From an uncultured Eubacteriales bacterium (lineage in GTDB: Bacteria > Bacillota > Clostridia > Oscillospirales > Acutalibacteraceae), in contig CAKUAQ010000058.1 of assembly GCA_934636435.1 (NCBI GenBank), positions 1-9,507 on the forward strand: DNA of 9,507 nt, in the 5' to 3' direction. The translations under genes and the position numbers were made by a program. The notes beneath the pieces were generated by a model. That model saw nothing but the letters and a program-made list of their open reading frames with translations, made no database searches and was not told where the DNA came from. Each line of letters opens with the position of its first letter. Within the stretch, counting starts at the first letter, position 1. Below, one piece after another: positions 1 through 6,908 of this stretch.

Positions 1-534
1 GCCGTGGAAAACGACACTATGGAACCCCTGTGTCGGCACGTGGCGGTGAAGCCGGGGGATGTATTTTACATTCCTGCCGGGACGTTGCACGCGATCGGCG
101 CCGGGATCCTCATTGCCGAGGTACAGCAGAATGCGGACGTCACCTACCGTGTGTCGGACTACGGACGGCTGGGTGCCGATGGCAAGCCCCGCGAGCTGCA
201 TAAAGAGCAGGCCATTGCCGTCACTTCCCGCACCCCCACCCCCTTGCAGCAAGGGGTGCAGAGCCTGTGCGACGCTGCTCTGGAAAAGCGAGAGATGCTG
301 GCGGATACACCCTATTTCACCGTAGAGCGTTGGACAATGAACGGTCGCTCTGCCAAGCAGATACAAGCCCGCGACACTTTTCTGTCCATCCTGTGCCCGC
401 AGGGCTCCGGCCACATACGCTGGGGCGGACAGAGCGAGCCGTTTTCCAAGGGAGACAGTGTATTCGTTCCCGCCGGCCTGCCAATTGTGATCGACGGACA
501 AGCTGAGCTGCTGGTCAGCTACGTGCGCGCATAA
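1..534 (+). CDS. manA: Mannose-6-phosphate isomerase, class I (C-terminal part, 5' end outside window)
   Basis: This is the last 177 codons of a type I phosphomannose isomerase, which interconverts mannose 6-phosphate and fructose 6-phosphate in the cytoplasm using one zinc ion. The reading frame is open from the first base, so the start and the N-terminal zinc ligands lie upstream. Visible signatures are the cupin segment PGDVFYIPAGTLHAIGAG, whose His belongs to the zinc site in this family, and VTYRVSDYGR, whose Arg is conserved at the active site. The end of the protein is a second cupin-like beta domain (GDSVFVPAG near the C-terminus). The stop codon lies in a 13-base tandem repeat, and pncB starts 35 bases later on the same strand, so the two are probably cotranscribed. 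The identification is firm; the full length and the operon's promoter cannot be judged here. Confidence 0.93.
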   Translation, partial: AVENDTMEPLCRHVAVKPGDVFYIPAGTLHAIGAGILIAEVQQNADVTYRVSDYGRLGADGKPRELHKEQAIAVTSRTPTPLQQGVQSLCDAALEKREMLADTPYFTVERWTMNGRSAKQIQARDTFLSILCPQGSGHIRWGGQSEPFSKGDSVFVPAGLPIVIDGQAELLVSYVRA

Positions 535-555
535 AGCACAGACATAAAGCACAGA
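530..555 (+). repeat. Perfect 13-base tandem duplication at the manA stop codon
   Basis: The unit CATAAAGCACAGA occurs twice back to back (530-542 and 543-555) with no mismatch. The first copy contains the manA stop codon TAA (532-534) and the second runs into the pncB ribosome binding site (AAAGGA, about 555-560). The short tandem unit suggests replication slippage. It adds 13 bases to the manA-pncB spacer without changing either protein. No function is implied by the sequence. Confidence 0.9.
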
Positions 556-569
556 AAGGATTATATATC

Positions 570-2030
570 ATGGAAAACACCCATCTGCTATCCAAAAATA
601 ACCTCACCATGCTGACGGATTTCTATGAGATCACCATGGCCAATGGCTTTTTCGTTGCCGGTCAGGGCGAGAAGACCGTCTACTTCGATATGTTTTTCCG
701 CACCATTCCCGATGACGGTGGATTGGCCATCATGGCAGGCGTGGAGCAGGTCATCAACTACATGAAGAATCTCACCTTCACCGAGGAGGATCTGACCTTC
801 CTGCGGGAGAAGAAGCTGTTTGACGAGCAGTTTCTGGACTATTTGCGAAATTTCCGCTTTTCCTGCGACGTATGGGCTGTGCCGGAGGGCACACCGGTAT
901 TCCCCCACGAGCCGATCGTCACGGTGCGCGGCCCGGCCATGCAGGCGCAGTTTGTGGAGACCATGGTGCTGGTGCTGGTCAACCATCAATCGCTGATCGC
1001 TACCAAATCCAGCCGCATCGTGCGCGCAGCGCAAGGACGACCGGTGATGGAGTTCGGCTCCCGCAGGGCGCAGGGCTGCGACGGCGCCATCTACGGTGCA
1101 CGGGCCTCCTATATCGGCGGCTGCTCCGGCACCGCCTGCACCATCGTGGATCGGGAATTCGGTATCCCGGCACTGGGCACCATGGCACACAGCTGGGTGC
1201 AACTATTCGATACGGAATATGAGGCTTTCAAAGCGTATGCCTCCACCTATCCCGATGCCTGTGTGCTGTTAGTGGATACCTATGATGTGCTGAAATCCGG
1301 CGTACCCAACGCCCTCAAAGTGTTCAATGAGGTTCTGGTGCCCAACGGTCACCGGCCCAAGGGCATCCGCATCGACTCCGGTGACATCACCTATCTGAGC
1401 AAAAAAGCGCGGGCTATGCTGGATGAAGCCGGATTCCCCGATTGTACCATTACAGCCTCCAACTCGCTGGATGAATACACCATTCAGGACATGATCCGTC
1501 AGGGAGCCAAGGTGGACAGTTTCGGCGTGGGCGAGCGGATGATCACCGCCTCCAGCGCCCCGGTATTCGGCGGTGTCTATAAGCTGGCGGCGGTTGAACA
1601 GGACGGCCGGATCCTCCCCCGCATCAAGGTCAGTGAAAATGTGGCCAAAATCACGAATCCGGGTTTCAAAAAACTGTGGCGGCTCTACGACCGGGACAAC
1701 GGCAAAGCCATCGCCGATGTGATCACCCTCCACGATGAAGTGATCGACGACACCGCGCCCTATGAGATCTTTGACCCGGAGCATATCTGGAAACGGAAAA
1801 CCGTCACAAACTTCCGAGCAGTACCGTTGCAGGTGCAGCTGTTCCGCGGCGGAGAATGTATCTATAACTCTCCGTCGGTGGAAGAAATTCGCAGCTATTG
1901 CCAGGAGCAGCTGGACACCATGTGGGACGAAGTGCTGCGGTTTGAGAATCCCCATAAATACTATGTGGACTTATCTCAGAAGCTGTGGGATGTGAAACAG
2001 ACATTGCTGCTGAAATACGGCCACCATTAA
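570..2030 (+). CDS. pncB: Nicotinate phosphoribosyltransferase
   Basis: This 486-residue cytoplasmic enzyme joins nicotinate to PRPP with ATP hydrolysis, giving nicotinate mononucleotide for NAD salvage (Preiss-Handler pathway). Family hallmarks in order are LTDFYEITMANGFF near residues 14-28, EFGSRRAQG at about 161-169, GTMAHSWVQ at 203-211 (His207 fits the conserved, transiently phosphorylated His of the family), the RIDSGD phosphate-binding motif at about 267-272, and SFGVGE at 317-322. The length matches the longer Gram-positive form of the family; the enterobacterial enzyme is nearer 400 residues. The ATG start is supported by AAAGGA nine bases upstream. cca begins 19 bases after its stop, suggesting one transcript with manA and cca. 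The neighbours have no obvious pathway link, so this looks like a general housekeeping operon. Confidence 0.96.
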   Translation: MENTHLLSKNNLTMLTDFYEITMANGFFVAGQGEKTVYFDMFFRTIPDDGGLAIMAGVEQVINYMKNLTFTEEDLTFLREKKLFDEQFLDYLRNFRFSCDVWAVPEGTPVFPHEPIVTVRGPAMQAQFVETMVLVLVNHQSLIATKSSRIVRAAQGRPVMEFGSRRAQGCDGAIYGARASYIGGCSGTACTIVDREFGIPALGTMAHSWVQLFDTEYEAFKAYASTYPDACVLLVDTYDVLKSGVPNALKVFNEVLVPNGHRPKGIRIDSGDITYLSKKARAMLDEAGFPDCTITASNSLDEYTIQDMIRQGAKVDSFGVGERMITASSAPVFGGVYKLAAVEQDGRILPRIKVSENVAKITNPGFKKLWRLYDRDNGKAIADVITLHDEVIDDTAPYEIFDPEHIWKRKTVTNFRAVPLQVQLFRGGECIYNSPSVEEIRSYCQEQLDTMWDEVLRFENPHKYYVDLSQKLWDVKQTLLLKYGHH

Positions 2031-2049
2031 ATCCGGGGAGGGCGGTTTT

Positions 2050-3384
2050 ATGACGATCCGATTACCGGCATCGGCCAGCCGGGCATTGACCTTGCTGCAA
2101 GCCGCCGGATATGAAGCCTACGTAGTGGGCGGCTGTGTGCGGGACAGCCTGCTGCATAAATCTCCGGCCGATTGGGATGTGACCACCTCCGCCCGCCCGG
2201 AACAGATCCTTGAGGTGTTCCGGAACGAGCGTACCATCCCCACAGGGCTGGAGCACGGCACCGTCACGGTACTGCTGGAGGGGGAGCCTGTCGAAATTAC
2301 CACCTATCGCATCGACGGTGCATACACCGATCATCGGCACCCCGACGCCGTTTCCTTTACCGCATCCCTGGGCGAGGATCTGCGCCGCCGGGATTTCACG
2401 ATCAACGCCCTGGCATACGATCCTGCAACCGGTCTGGTGGACATTTGCTCCGGCGTCGCCGATTTGGAGCAGCAGCGGATTGTCTGTGTCGGCGATCCGG
2501 AGACGCGGTTCACAGAGGATGCTCTGCGCATCCTGCGGGCGCTGCGTTTCTCCGCTGTGCTGGGGTTCCCGATTGAAAAAATGACCGCTGCCGCCCTGCG
2601 GAAGCTGGCTCCTCTGTTGCGGAGGATCGCCCCGGAACGCGTTGCCGCAGAGCTGAAGAAACTATTATGCGGCAAAGATTGCCGCCGAGTGCTGCTGGAA
2701 TACCCGGATGTGCTGGGGGTCATTCTGCCGGAGCTGATGCCCATGGTAGGCTTGCAGCAGGAGAATCCCTATCACTATCTGACCGTCTATGAGCATACCG
2801 CGGAGACCGTGCAGGCCGCCCCGCCGGAACTTGTGTTGCGGCTGACCATGCTGTTTCACGACTGCGGCAAACCCCAATGCTACACCCGGGATGCCGCCGG
2901 AGTGGATCATTTCCGCGGACATGCCGCCATCAGTGCCGCTATGGCCGAGCAGGCGCTGGAACGCCTGCGATTCGACCGCAGGACCATAGATACCGTTAAA
3001 CAGCTCGTGCTGCACCACGACGACGATCTGCCTGCTACCACTACCGGCTGCAAGCAAATGCTCAACCGGTTCGGCGCAGAGCAGACGTTGGCGCTCATCG
3101 CTGTCCATCGGGCAGATATTCTCGGTCAGCACCCGGATAAGCGGGATCGGCTGGACGCGCTGGACAGTCTGGAGCGGGAAATGACCGCCCTTGTGGACAG
3201 CGGATGCTGCGTGGATCTCAAAGCGCTGGCCGTGCACGGCAACGATTTACTGTCTATTGGCTTTCTGTCCGGCCGCCGGCTGGGCGATACTCTCCGGCAG
3301 CTGCTGGAGGAGGTCATGGACGGCAAGCTGCCCAACGAGCGCTCCGCTCTGCTGGCACGCGCCGCGAAACTGAACCAAACATGA
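2050..3384 (+). CDS. cca: CCA tRNA nucleotidyltransferase with HD domain
   Basis: This 444-residue class II nucleotidyltransferase adds or repairs the CCA tail of tRNA without a nucleic acid template, using CTP and ATP. The head domain shows YVVGGCVRDSLL (residues 24-35), then DWD (Asp41 and Asp43, the metal-binding carboxylates), LRRRDFTINALAYD (111-124) and the nucleotide-selecting EDALRILRALRF (156-167). A C-terminal HD-type domain follows: LFHDCGK (His270-Asp271), then conserved His residues at about 291 and 322-323. HD domains usually bind metal and hydrolyse phosphoesters, so a 3'-end trimming activity is possible, as in some related enzymes. The start is supported by GGGGAGGG about seven bases upstream. 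The EDxxR signature together with the complete DxD site favours a full CCA-adding enzyme over a poly(A) polymerase, but close paralogues are hard to separate by eye. The stop codon touches the hairpin that ends the operon. Confidence 0.93.
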   Translation: MTIRLPASASRALTLLQAAGYEAYVVGGCVRDSLLHKSPADWDVTTSARPEQILEVFRNERTIPTGLEHGTVTVLLEGEPVEITTYRIDGAYTDHRHPDAVSFTASLGEDLRRRDFTINALAYDPATGLVDICSGVADLEQQRIVCVGDPETRFTEDALRILRALRFSAVLGFPIEKMTAAALRKLAPLLRRIAPERVAAELKKLLCGKDCRRVLLEYPDVLGVILPELMPMVGLQQENPYHYLTVYEHTAETVQAAPPELVLRLTMLFHDCGKPQCYTRDAAGVDHFRGHAAISAAMAEQALERLRFDRRTIDTVKQLVLHHDDDLPATTTGCKQMLNRFGAEQTLALIAVHRADILGQHPDKRDRLDALDSLEREMTALVDSGCCVDLKALAVHGNDLLSIGFLSGRRLGDTLRQLLEEVMDGKLPNERSALLARAAKLNQT

Positions 3385-3428
3385 AAATATCCGGAAACAA
3401 AGCACAGCCGCTTTGTTTCCGGATATTT
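3385..3428. terminator. Bidirectional hairpin terminator between cca and the LUD gene
   Basis: A perfect inverted repeat has 18-base arms (AAATATCCGGAAACAAAG at 3385-3402 and its complement at 3411-3428) and an 8-base loop. It starts at the end of the cca stop codon and ends 11 bases from the stop codon of the converging LUD gene. The T-rich bases are mostly inside the outer stem (ATATTT on +, ATATTTT on -) rather than in a long tail. It is placed to end transcripts from both sides. Confidence 0.88.
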
Positions 3429-3439
3429 GTTGTCGACCT

Positions 3440-4081
3440 TCAGTACCCCAGCGGCTCCCCTACCAGGATGACATGCAGCCGCTGCGGATCCTCCTGCATA
3501 GCGGATACCAACGCGTTGCGGCAGATGCGCTGCGGCGACGCGCAGCCCTCGTTCATGCTCCCCTCCGGGTGGACACAGTGCCCTGTCCGGCTGCAGTAGG
3601 TCTCGCAGTGCAGCCGTTTGGCGTTCAGCGGCGCGGCCACCTCTTTGACCCGCCGCACCGCAGCGGGCAGATCCGGCACCAGCTTGTTGATACCGACTAC
3701 AACGATCACACGCTTGGGGCCAAACGCCAGCGCTGCAATGCGGTTGCTGTGCCCGTCCACATTATACAGCTCTCCCTGCTCGGTGACAGCGTTGGAGGAG
3801 CATAGAAACACATCCGCAAACGCCGCCTGCCGGAACACCTCATCCCGCTGCTCTGAGGTCAGATTCGGCTCATATCGGTCGTAGAAACGGTATGCATCGG
3901 ACCGAATCAAATCCATCAGGCCGGTTTCCTGCAAAGTGACGGAGCCGCCCACGCCGATGGTGCACCCCTCTGACAGCAGAGAACGCACCAGCGGCAGCAC
4001 ATCCTCCCGGGTATCCACATAGTGAGGGATCATCCGGTTATGCGCCAATGCGTCCATCGTCCGCTTTACCTGTTCAGTCAT
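3440..4081 (-). CDS. Stand-alone LUD-domain protein with C-terminal cysteine cluster (LutC/DUF162 family)
   Basis: This 213-residue soluble protein belongs to the LUD family, named after the LutB/LutC lactate oxidation proteins. Family signatures are IGVGGSVTLQETG (42-54), NVDGHSNRIAAL (107-118) and VVVGINKLV (127-135). Five cysteines follow in the last third, at about 159, 163, 169, 180 and 187 (CETYC, then GHC, GC and IC), a pattern that could bind an Fe-S cluster or zinc. There is no LutA, LutB or lactate permease nearby, so the common label of lactate utilization protein is not supported by context; the true substrate is unknown. The gene follows xth on the same strand with an 8-base overlap and its own ribosome binding site inside xth, which suggests translational coupling. 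There is no signal peptide or membrane segment. The family call is firm; the function is open. Confidence 0.85.
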   Translation of the reverse strand: MTEQVKRTMDALAHNRMIPHYVDTREDVLPLVRSLLSEGCTIGVGGSVTLQETGLMDLIRSDAYRFYDRYEPNLTSEQRDEVFRQAAFADVFLCSSNAVTEQGELYNVDGHSNRIAALAFGPKRVIVVVGINKLVPDLPAAVRRVKEVAAPLNAKRLHCETYCSRTGHCVHPEGSMNEGCASPQRICRNALVSAMQEDPQRLHVILVGEPLGY

Positions 4082-4853
4082 ACGTTATACTCCTTTCTTG
4101 ATCCCACGTAAGCCACACCGGGCAATGATCGGAACCGGTCACGGCGCTGTCGATGCCCGCGCCCGTGACCCGCTTCATCCATCGCTCGGACACCACAAAA
4201 TAGTCGATACGCCACCCGGCGTTATTCTGGCGGGCATGATACCGATACGACCACCAGCTGTAAGCGCCGGTCGTATCCGGGTGCAATCGGCGGAAGGTAT
4301 CGGCAAAGCCGCTGTCCAACAGGGCGGAAAAGGCCGCCCGTTCCTCATCGCTGAATCCTGCGTTGCCCCGATTGGTTTTCGGATTCTTCAGGTCAATCTC
4401 CTCATGCGCCACGTTCATATCCCCACAGAGGACCACCGGCTTACATACATCCAATTCCCGTAAGTAGGTGCGCAGATCTCGCTCCCATTCCAGACGATAC
4501 GGCAGTCGTGCCAGCTCCTGCTGGGCGTTGGGTGTATAGATGTTCACCAGATAAAATTCCGGATACTCCAGTGTGATGGCACGTCCCTCGTGATCATGCG
4601 CCTCCACGCCGATGCCATAGGTCACCGACAGCGGTCTGTGGGGAGTGAAGATGGCCGTGCCGCTATACCCCTTACGCTCTGCATCATTCCAAAAGCTCAG
4701 ATATCCCTCCGGCAGATGCATGGTGATCTGCCCGGCCTGCAGTTTTGTTTCCTGTACGCAGACAAAATCCGCCGGATGTTCTGCCAGATAATCATAGAAT
4801 CCCTTACCTACACAGGCGCGCAGGCCGTTGACATTCCAAGAAACAGCTTTCAT
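4074..4853 (-). CDS. xth: Exodeoxyribonuclease III / AP endonuclease
   Basis: This 259-residue enzyme of the exonuclease-endonuclease-phosphatase fold cuts DNA at abasic sites and removes nucleotides or blocking groups from 3' ends in base excision repair. All the expected active-site residues are visible: Asn7 in SWNVNGLRA, Glu35 in VQETK, Tyr106 in NIYTPNA, Asp145 and Asn147 in CGDMNVAH, RIDYFVVS near 215-222 and the catalytic pair Asp242-His243 in GSDHCPV. The insert DLKNPKTNRGNAGFSDEER is typical of bacterial ExoIII. The length is normal (about 250-270). The ATG is preceded by a strong GGGAGGA a few bases upstream. The gene diverges from the radical SAM gene, 57 bases away, and its 3' end overlaps the LUD gene. 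Both probably share an upstream promoter, but I could not identify a clear one. Confidence 0.96.
   Translation of the reverse strand: MKAVSWNVNGLRACVGKGFYDYLAEHPADFVCVQETKLQAGQITMHLPEGYLSFWNDAERKGYSGTAIFTPHRPLSVTYGIGVEAHDHEGRAITLEYPEFYLVNIYTPNAQQELARLPYRLEWERDLRTYLRELDVCKPVVLCGDMNVAHEEIDLKNPKTNRGNAGFSDEERAAFSALLDSGFADTFRRLHPDTTGAYSWWSYRYHARQNNAGWRIDYFVVSERWMKRVTGAGIDSAVTGSDHCPVWLTWDQERSITYD
4090..4098 (-). promoter_or_regulatory. Ribosome binding site of the LUD gene, inside the xth coding sequence
   Basis: Reading the minus strand, AGAAAGGAG lies 8 bases before the ATG at 4081. It falls within the last codons of xth, and the xth stop (TGA, 4076-4074) comes just after the LUD start. This fixes the LUD start and indicates that both genes are translated from one message. 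Confidence 0.85.
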
Positions 4854-4910
4854 GGCTTTCCTCCCGCCGCGCAGGCGGCATTTGTAACTGTAAAGGTGGA
4901 ATACTTACCT

Positions 4911-5792
4911 ATGGAATTTCTCTGTATGCAATGTCCCCGTCGCTGTGGCGCTCTGCGCAGCGACACTGCTGCCGCAGGCTTTTGTCAGATGCCTGCCCTG
5001 CCGGTGGTGGCGCGCGCCGCGCTCCATTTTGGGGAGGAACCGTGCATCAGCGGTGAAAAAGGCTCCGGCACGGTATTTTTCTCCGGGTGCACGCTGCGCT
5101 GCCGCTTCTGCCAGAACGCCCCCATCAGCCGGGACAATTTCGGCAAAACCATTTCCATAGAAAGGCTGGCGGAGATCTTCAACGAACTGGAAACGGCCGG
5201 TGCGCAGAATATCAATCTGGTGAATCCCACCCATTATGCCCACGCCATTGCCGCCGCCTTGCGCCTGCGCCGCCCCGGCGTGCCGGTGCTGTGGAACAGC
5301 AGCGGCTACGAACGAGTGGAAACGCTCCGGGAGCTGGAAGGACTGGTGGACGTATATTTGCCGGATTGCAAATATGTCCACAGCGATATTGCCGATGCCC
5401 TATCCGGCGTCGCCGACTATTTTGACTATGCCGCTCTCGCCATACGGGAGATGGCACGCCAGACCGGAGCGGTGAAGCTGGACGAAAACGGCAGGATCTG
5501 CAAAGGAACGATCGTACGCCATCTGGTGCTGCCCGGCCATACGCGGGAGAGCATGGCGGTGCTGGACTGGCTGGCGCAATACAAAGACCGGTTCTGGGTG
5601 AGTCTGATGTTTCAGTATACCCCCATGAGGAATATACCCGGCTTTCCGGAATTATCCCGCCCGCTCACCCGCCGGGAGTGCGACAAGGTATGGGCGTATA
5701 TGGACAGTCTGGAGATCGTCAACGGCTATGTACAAAGCCGGGAGAGCAGCGGCGGGAAGATGATTCCTGCCTTCGATCTCACCGGCGTCTGA
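4911..5792 (+). CDS. Radical SAM protein, PflX-like (COG1313-type, pyruvate formate-lyase activating enzyme homologue)
   Basis: This 293-residue protein has the radical SAM cluster motif Cys60-x3-Cys64-x2-Cys67 (SGCTLRCRFCQN), which binds the 4Fe-4S cluster that cleaves S-adenosylmethionine. An N-terminal cysteine set, CMQCPRRC plus Cys25 (Cys5, 8, 12 and 25), could hold a second cluster. Later motifs INLVNPTHY, VLWNSSGYE and VDVYLPDCKY match the PflX group within activase-like proteins. The group is commonly annotated as a pyruvate formate-lyase activating enzyme, but no glycyl radical enzyme is in this window, so the substrate is unknown. I place the start at ATG 4911 because AAAGGTGGA lies about 10 bases upstream and the family's first Cys follows at once. 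The frame stays open upstream to 4590, but that part overlaps xth and has no family sequence. It ends 4 bases from the trpS stop on the other strand. Confidence 0.87.
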   Translation: MEFLCMQCPRRCGALRSDTAAAGFCQMPALPVVARAALHFGEEPCISGEKGSGTVFFSGCTLRCRFCQNAPISRDNFGKTISIERLAEIFNELETAGAQNINLVNPTHYAHAIAAALRLRRPGVPVLWNSSGYERVETLRELEGLVDVYLPDCKYVHSDIADALSGVADYFDYAALAIREMARQTGAVKLDENGRICKGTIVRHLVLPGHTRESMAVLDWLAQYKDRFWVSLMFQYTPMRNIPGFPELSRPLTRRECDKVWAYMDSLEIVNGYVQSRESSGGKMIPAFDLTGV

Positions 5793-5796
5793 CCCG

Positions 5797-6813
5797 TTAC
5801 TTCAGCAGCACATAGCCCATTTTCTTCTGCGCCTTTGACAGTGTGCGGCTCGCAATATAGGATGCGTGCTCCGCCCCCTGTTTCATCAGCGCTTCCAGCT
5901 GTGCTTTGTCTCCCATCAGCACCGCCAGGCGCTCCTGTATGGGGGTCAGCTCGGCTGCCACCGCCTCGCCGACGGCCGCCTTGAAATCGCCATAGCCTCT
6001 CCCGTCGAATTCCCGCTCGATCTCCTCCAGCGTCTTGCCGGTCACGGCTGCATAAATCTCCATCAGATTATTCACGCCGTCCTTACCCTCGGCATAGCGC
6101 ACCTGTGCCTCGCTGTCGGTGACGGCTCGGCGGAATTTCCGCAGGATGGTGTCCTTATCGTCCTTGAGAGAAATAAACCCGTTGACATTTTCATCGGATT
6201 TGGACATTTTCTTCGTTGGATCCTGCAAGGAGCGTACCCGCGCTCCGGATTTCATAATATACGGCTCCGGAACGGTAAAAGTATTGCCGTACAGGCCGTT
6301 GAACCGCTCCGCAATGTTGCGGGTCAATTCGCAGTGCTGCTTCTGGTCCGCGCCCACCGGCACATAGTCCGGCTGATACAGCAGAATATCCGCCGCCATC
6401 AGCGTGGGATAGGCGAACAGTCCCAGATTGATGTTATCGGCATGCTTGGCGGATTTATCCTTAAACTGGGTCATACGGGACAATTCGCCGAATTGGGTGC
6501 AGCAGGACAAAAGCCACGCCAGCTCCGCATGCGCCGGCACCTGTGACTGGACAAACAGCAGATTCTTCTCAGGATCCAGACCAATCGCCATCAGCAGCGC
6601 GAATGTCTCCAGGATCTGCTGCCGGAATTTCGCCGGTTCCTGCCGTACCGTGATGGCATGGAGATCCGCCACGCCGTATACGCACTCAAATTCATCCTGC
6701 ATCCCCACCCAATTCCGCAAGGCTCCCAGATAGTTGCCCAGGGTCGGCACACCGGTGGGCTGAATAAGACTGAGCGCCCGGCATTTCCGGGGCGCAGCCG
6801 CTTGATTTTCCAT
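5797..6813 (-). CDS. trpS: Tryptophanyl-tRNA synthetase
   Basis: This 338-residue class I aminoacyl-tRNA synthetase attaches tryptophan to tRNA-Trp in the cytoplasm. The HIGH-type nucleotide motif is PTGVPTLGNYLGAL (about 19-32, with TLGN at 24-27). The family motifs LFAYPTLMAADILLY (132-146) and VGADQKQH (153-160) follow, and KMSKS is at 202-206 (DPTKKMSKSDEN). The length matches bacterial TrpRS (about 330). I chose ATG 6813 over an in-frame ATG 8 codons earlier (6837) because AAAGGAG sits 9 bases before 6813 and would be inside the coding sequence if 6837 were used. The gene stands alone on its strand, is driven by its own promoter, and converges with the radical SAM gene. Its leader is only about 60 bases, too short for the T-box often found before trpS in Firmicutes. 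Confidence 0.96.
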   Translation of the reverse strand: MENQAAAPRKCRALSLIQPTGVPTLGNYLGALRNWVGMQDEFECVYGVADLHAITVRQEPAKFRQQILETFALLMAIGLDPEKNLLFVQSQVPAHAELAWLLSCCTQFGELSRMTQFKDKSAKHADNINLGLFAYPTLMAADILLYQPDYVPVGADQKQHCELTRNIAERFNGLYGNTFTVPEPYIMKSGARVRSLQDPTKKMSKSDENVNGFISLKDDKDTILRKFRRAVTDSEAQVRYAEGKDGVNNLMEIYAAVTGKTLEEIEREFDGRGYGDFKAAVGEAVAAELTPIQERLAVLMGDKAQLEALMKQGAEHASYIASRTLSKAQKKMGYVLLK

Positions 6814-6822
6814 AGTTTTGCA

Positions 6823-6829
6823 CTCCTTT
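6823..6829 (-). promoter_or_regulatory. Ribosome binding site that fixes the trpS start
   Basis: Read on the minus strand, AAAGGAG lies 9 bases before ATG 6813. The alternative ATG at 6837 has no good ribosome binding site and would place this element inside the coding sequence. Confidence 0.8.
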
Positions 6830-6878
6830 TGTTCCATACCCGGCGAAAATTCCTCTCGTCGGCAAAATTTATGTCTCT

Positions 6879-6908
6879 ATATTACCACACTTGCATTGAC
6901 ATTTGCAA
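6879..6908 (-). promoter_or_regulatory. Predicted trpS promoter (sigma-A type, extended -10)
   Basis: On the minus strand, TTGCAA (6908-6903) and TAATAT (6884-6879) are 18 bases apart. A TGG directly before TAATAT makes an extended -10. Transcription would begin near 6872, giving a leader of about 60 bases before trpS. Its -35 box is one base from the -35 box of the divergent gltX promoter. This is predicted from consensus only. Confidence 0.65.

Noticed and set aside
1269..1955. Long open frame on the minus strand opposite pncB (228 codons)
   Set aside because: It lies fully antisense to a well-conserved gene, has no recognisable motif and no ribosome binding site I could support. GC-rich codon bias makes such mirror frames common.
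2665..3237. Minus-strand open frame opposite cca (190 codons)
   Set aside because: Antisense to conserved cca sequence, with no protein family resemblance; a by-product of codon composition.
3399..3407. Third copy of AAAGCACAG, shared with the 13-base repeat near 530-555, inside the terminator stem and loop
   Set aside because: Nine bases are too short; a chance match in a window this size is plausible and the contexts are unrelated.
3440..4081. Reading the LUD protein as part of a lactate utilization (lutABC) operon
   Set aside because: No LutA-like or LutB-like iron-sulfur protein and no lactate permease is nearby; the partner gene is exonuclease III.
4864..4878. Small GC hairpin CCGCC-GCGCA-GGCGG between xth and the radical SAM gene
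   Set aside because: The stem is only 5 bp in GC-rich sequence. It lies beside the xth ribosome binding site and could weaken it slightly, but there is no alternative structure or ligand-binding fold to support a regulatory RNA.
4590..4910. Upstream in-frame extension of the radical SAM gene by 107 codons
   Set aside because: It overlaps the start of xth on the opposite strand, has no family similarity, and a good ribosome binding site supports ATG 4911, directly before the conserved cysteines.
5866..6546. Plus-strand open frame opposite trpS (226 codons)
   Set aside because: Fully antisense to conserved TrpRS motifs, including KMSKS, with no family signature of its own.
6814..6837. Upstream ATG (6837) as the trpS start or as a short leader peptide
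   Set aside because: It is in frame with trpS without an intervening stop, so it is not a separate leader peptide. It lacks a ribosome binding site, whereas ATG 6813 has AAAGGAG at a good distance.
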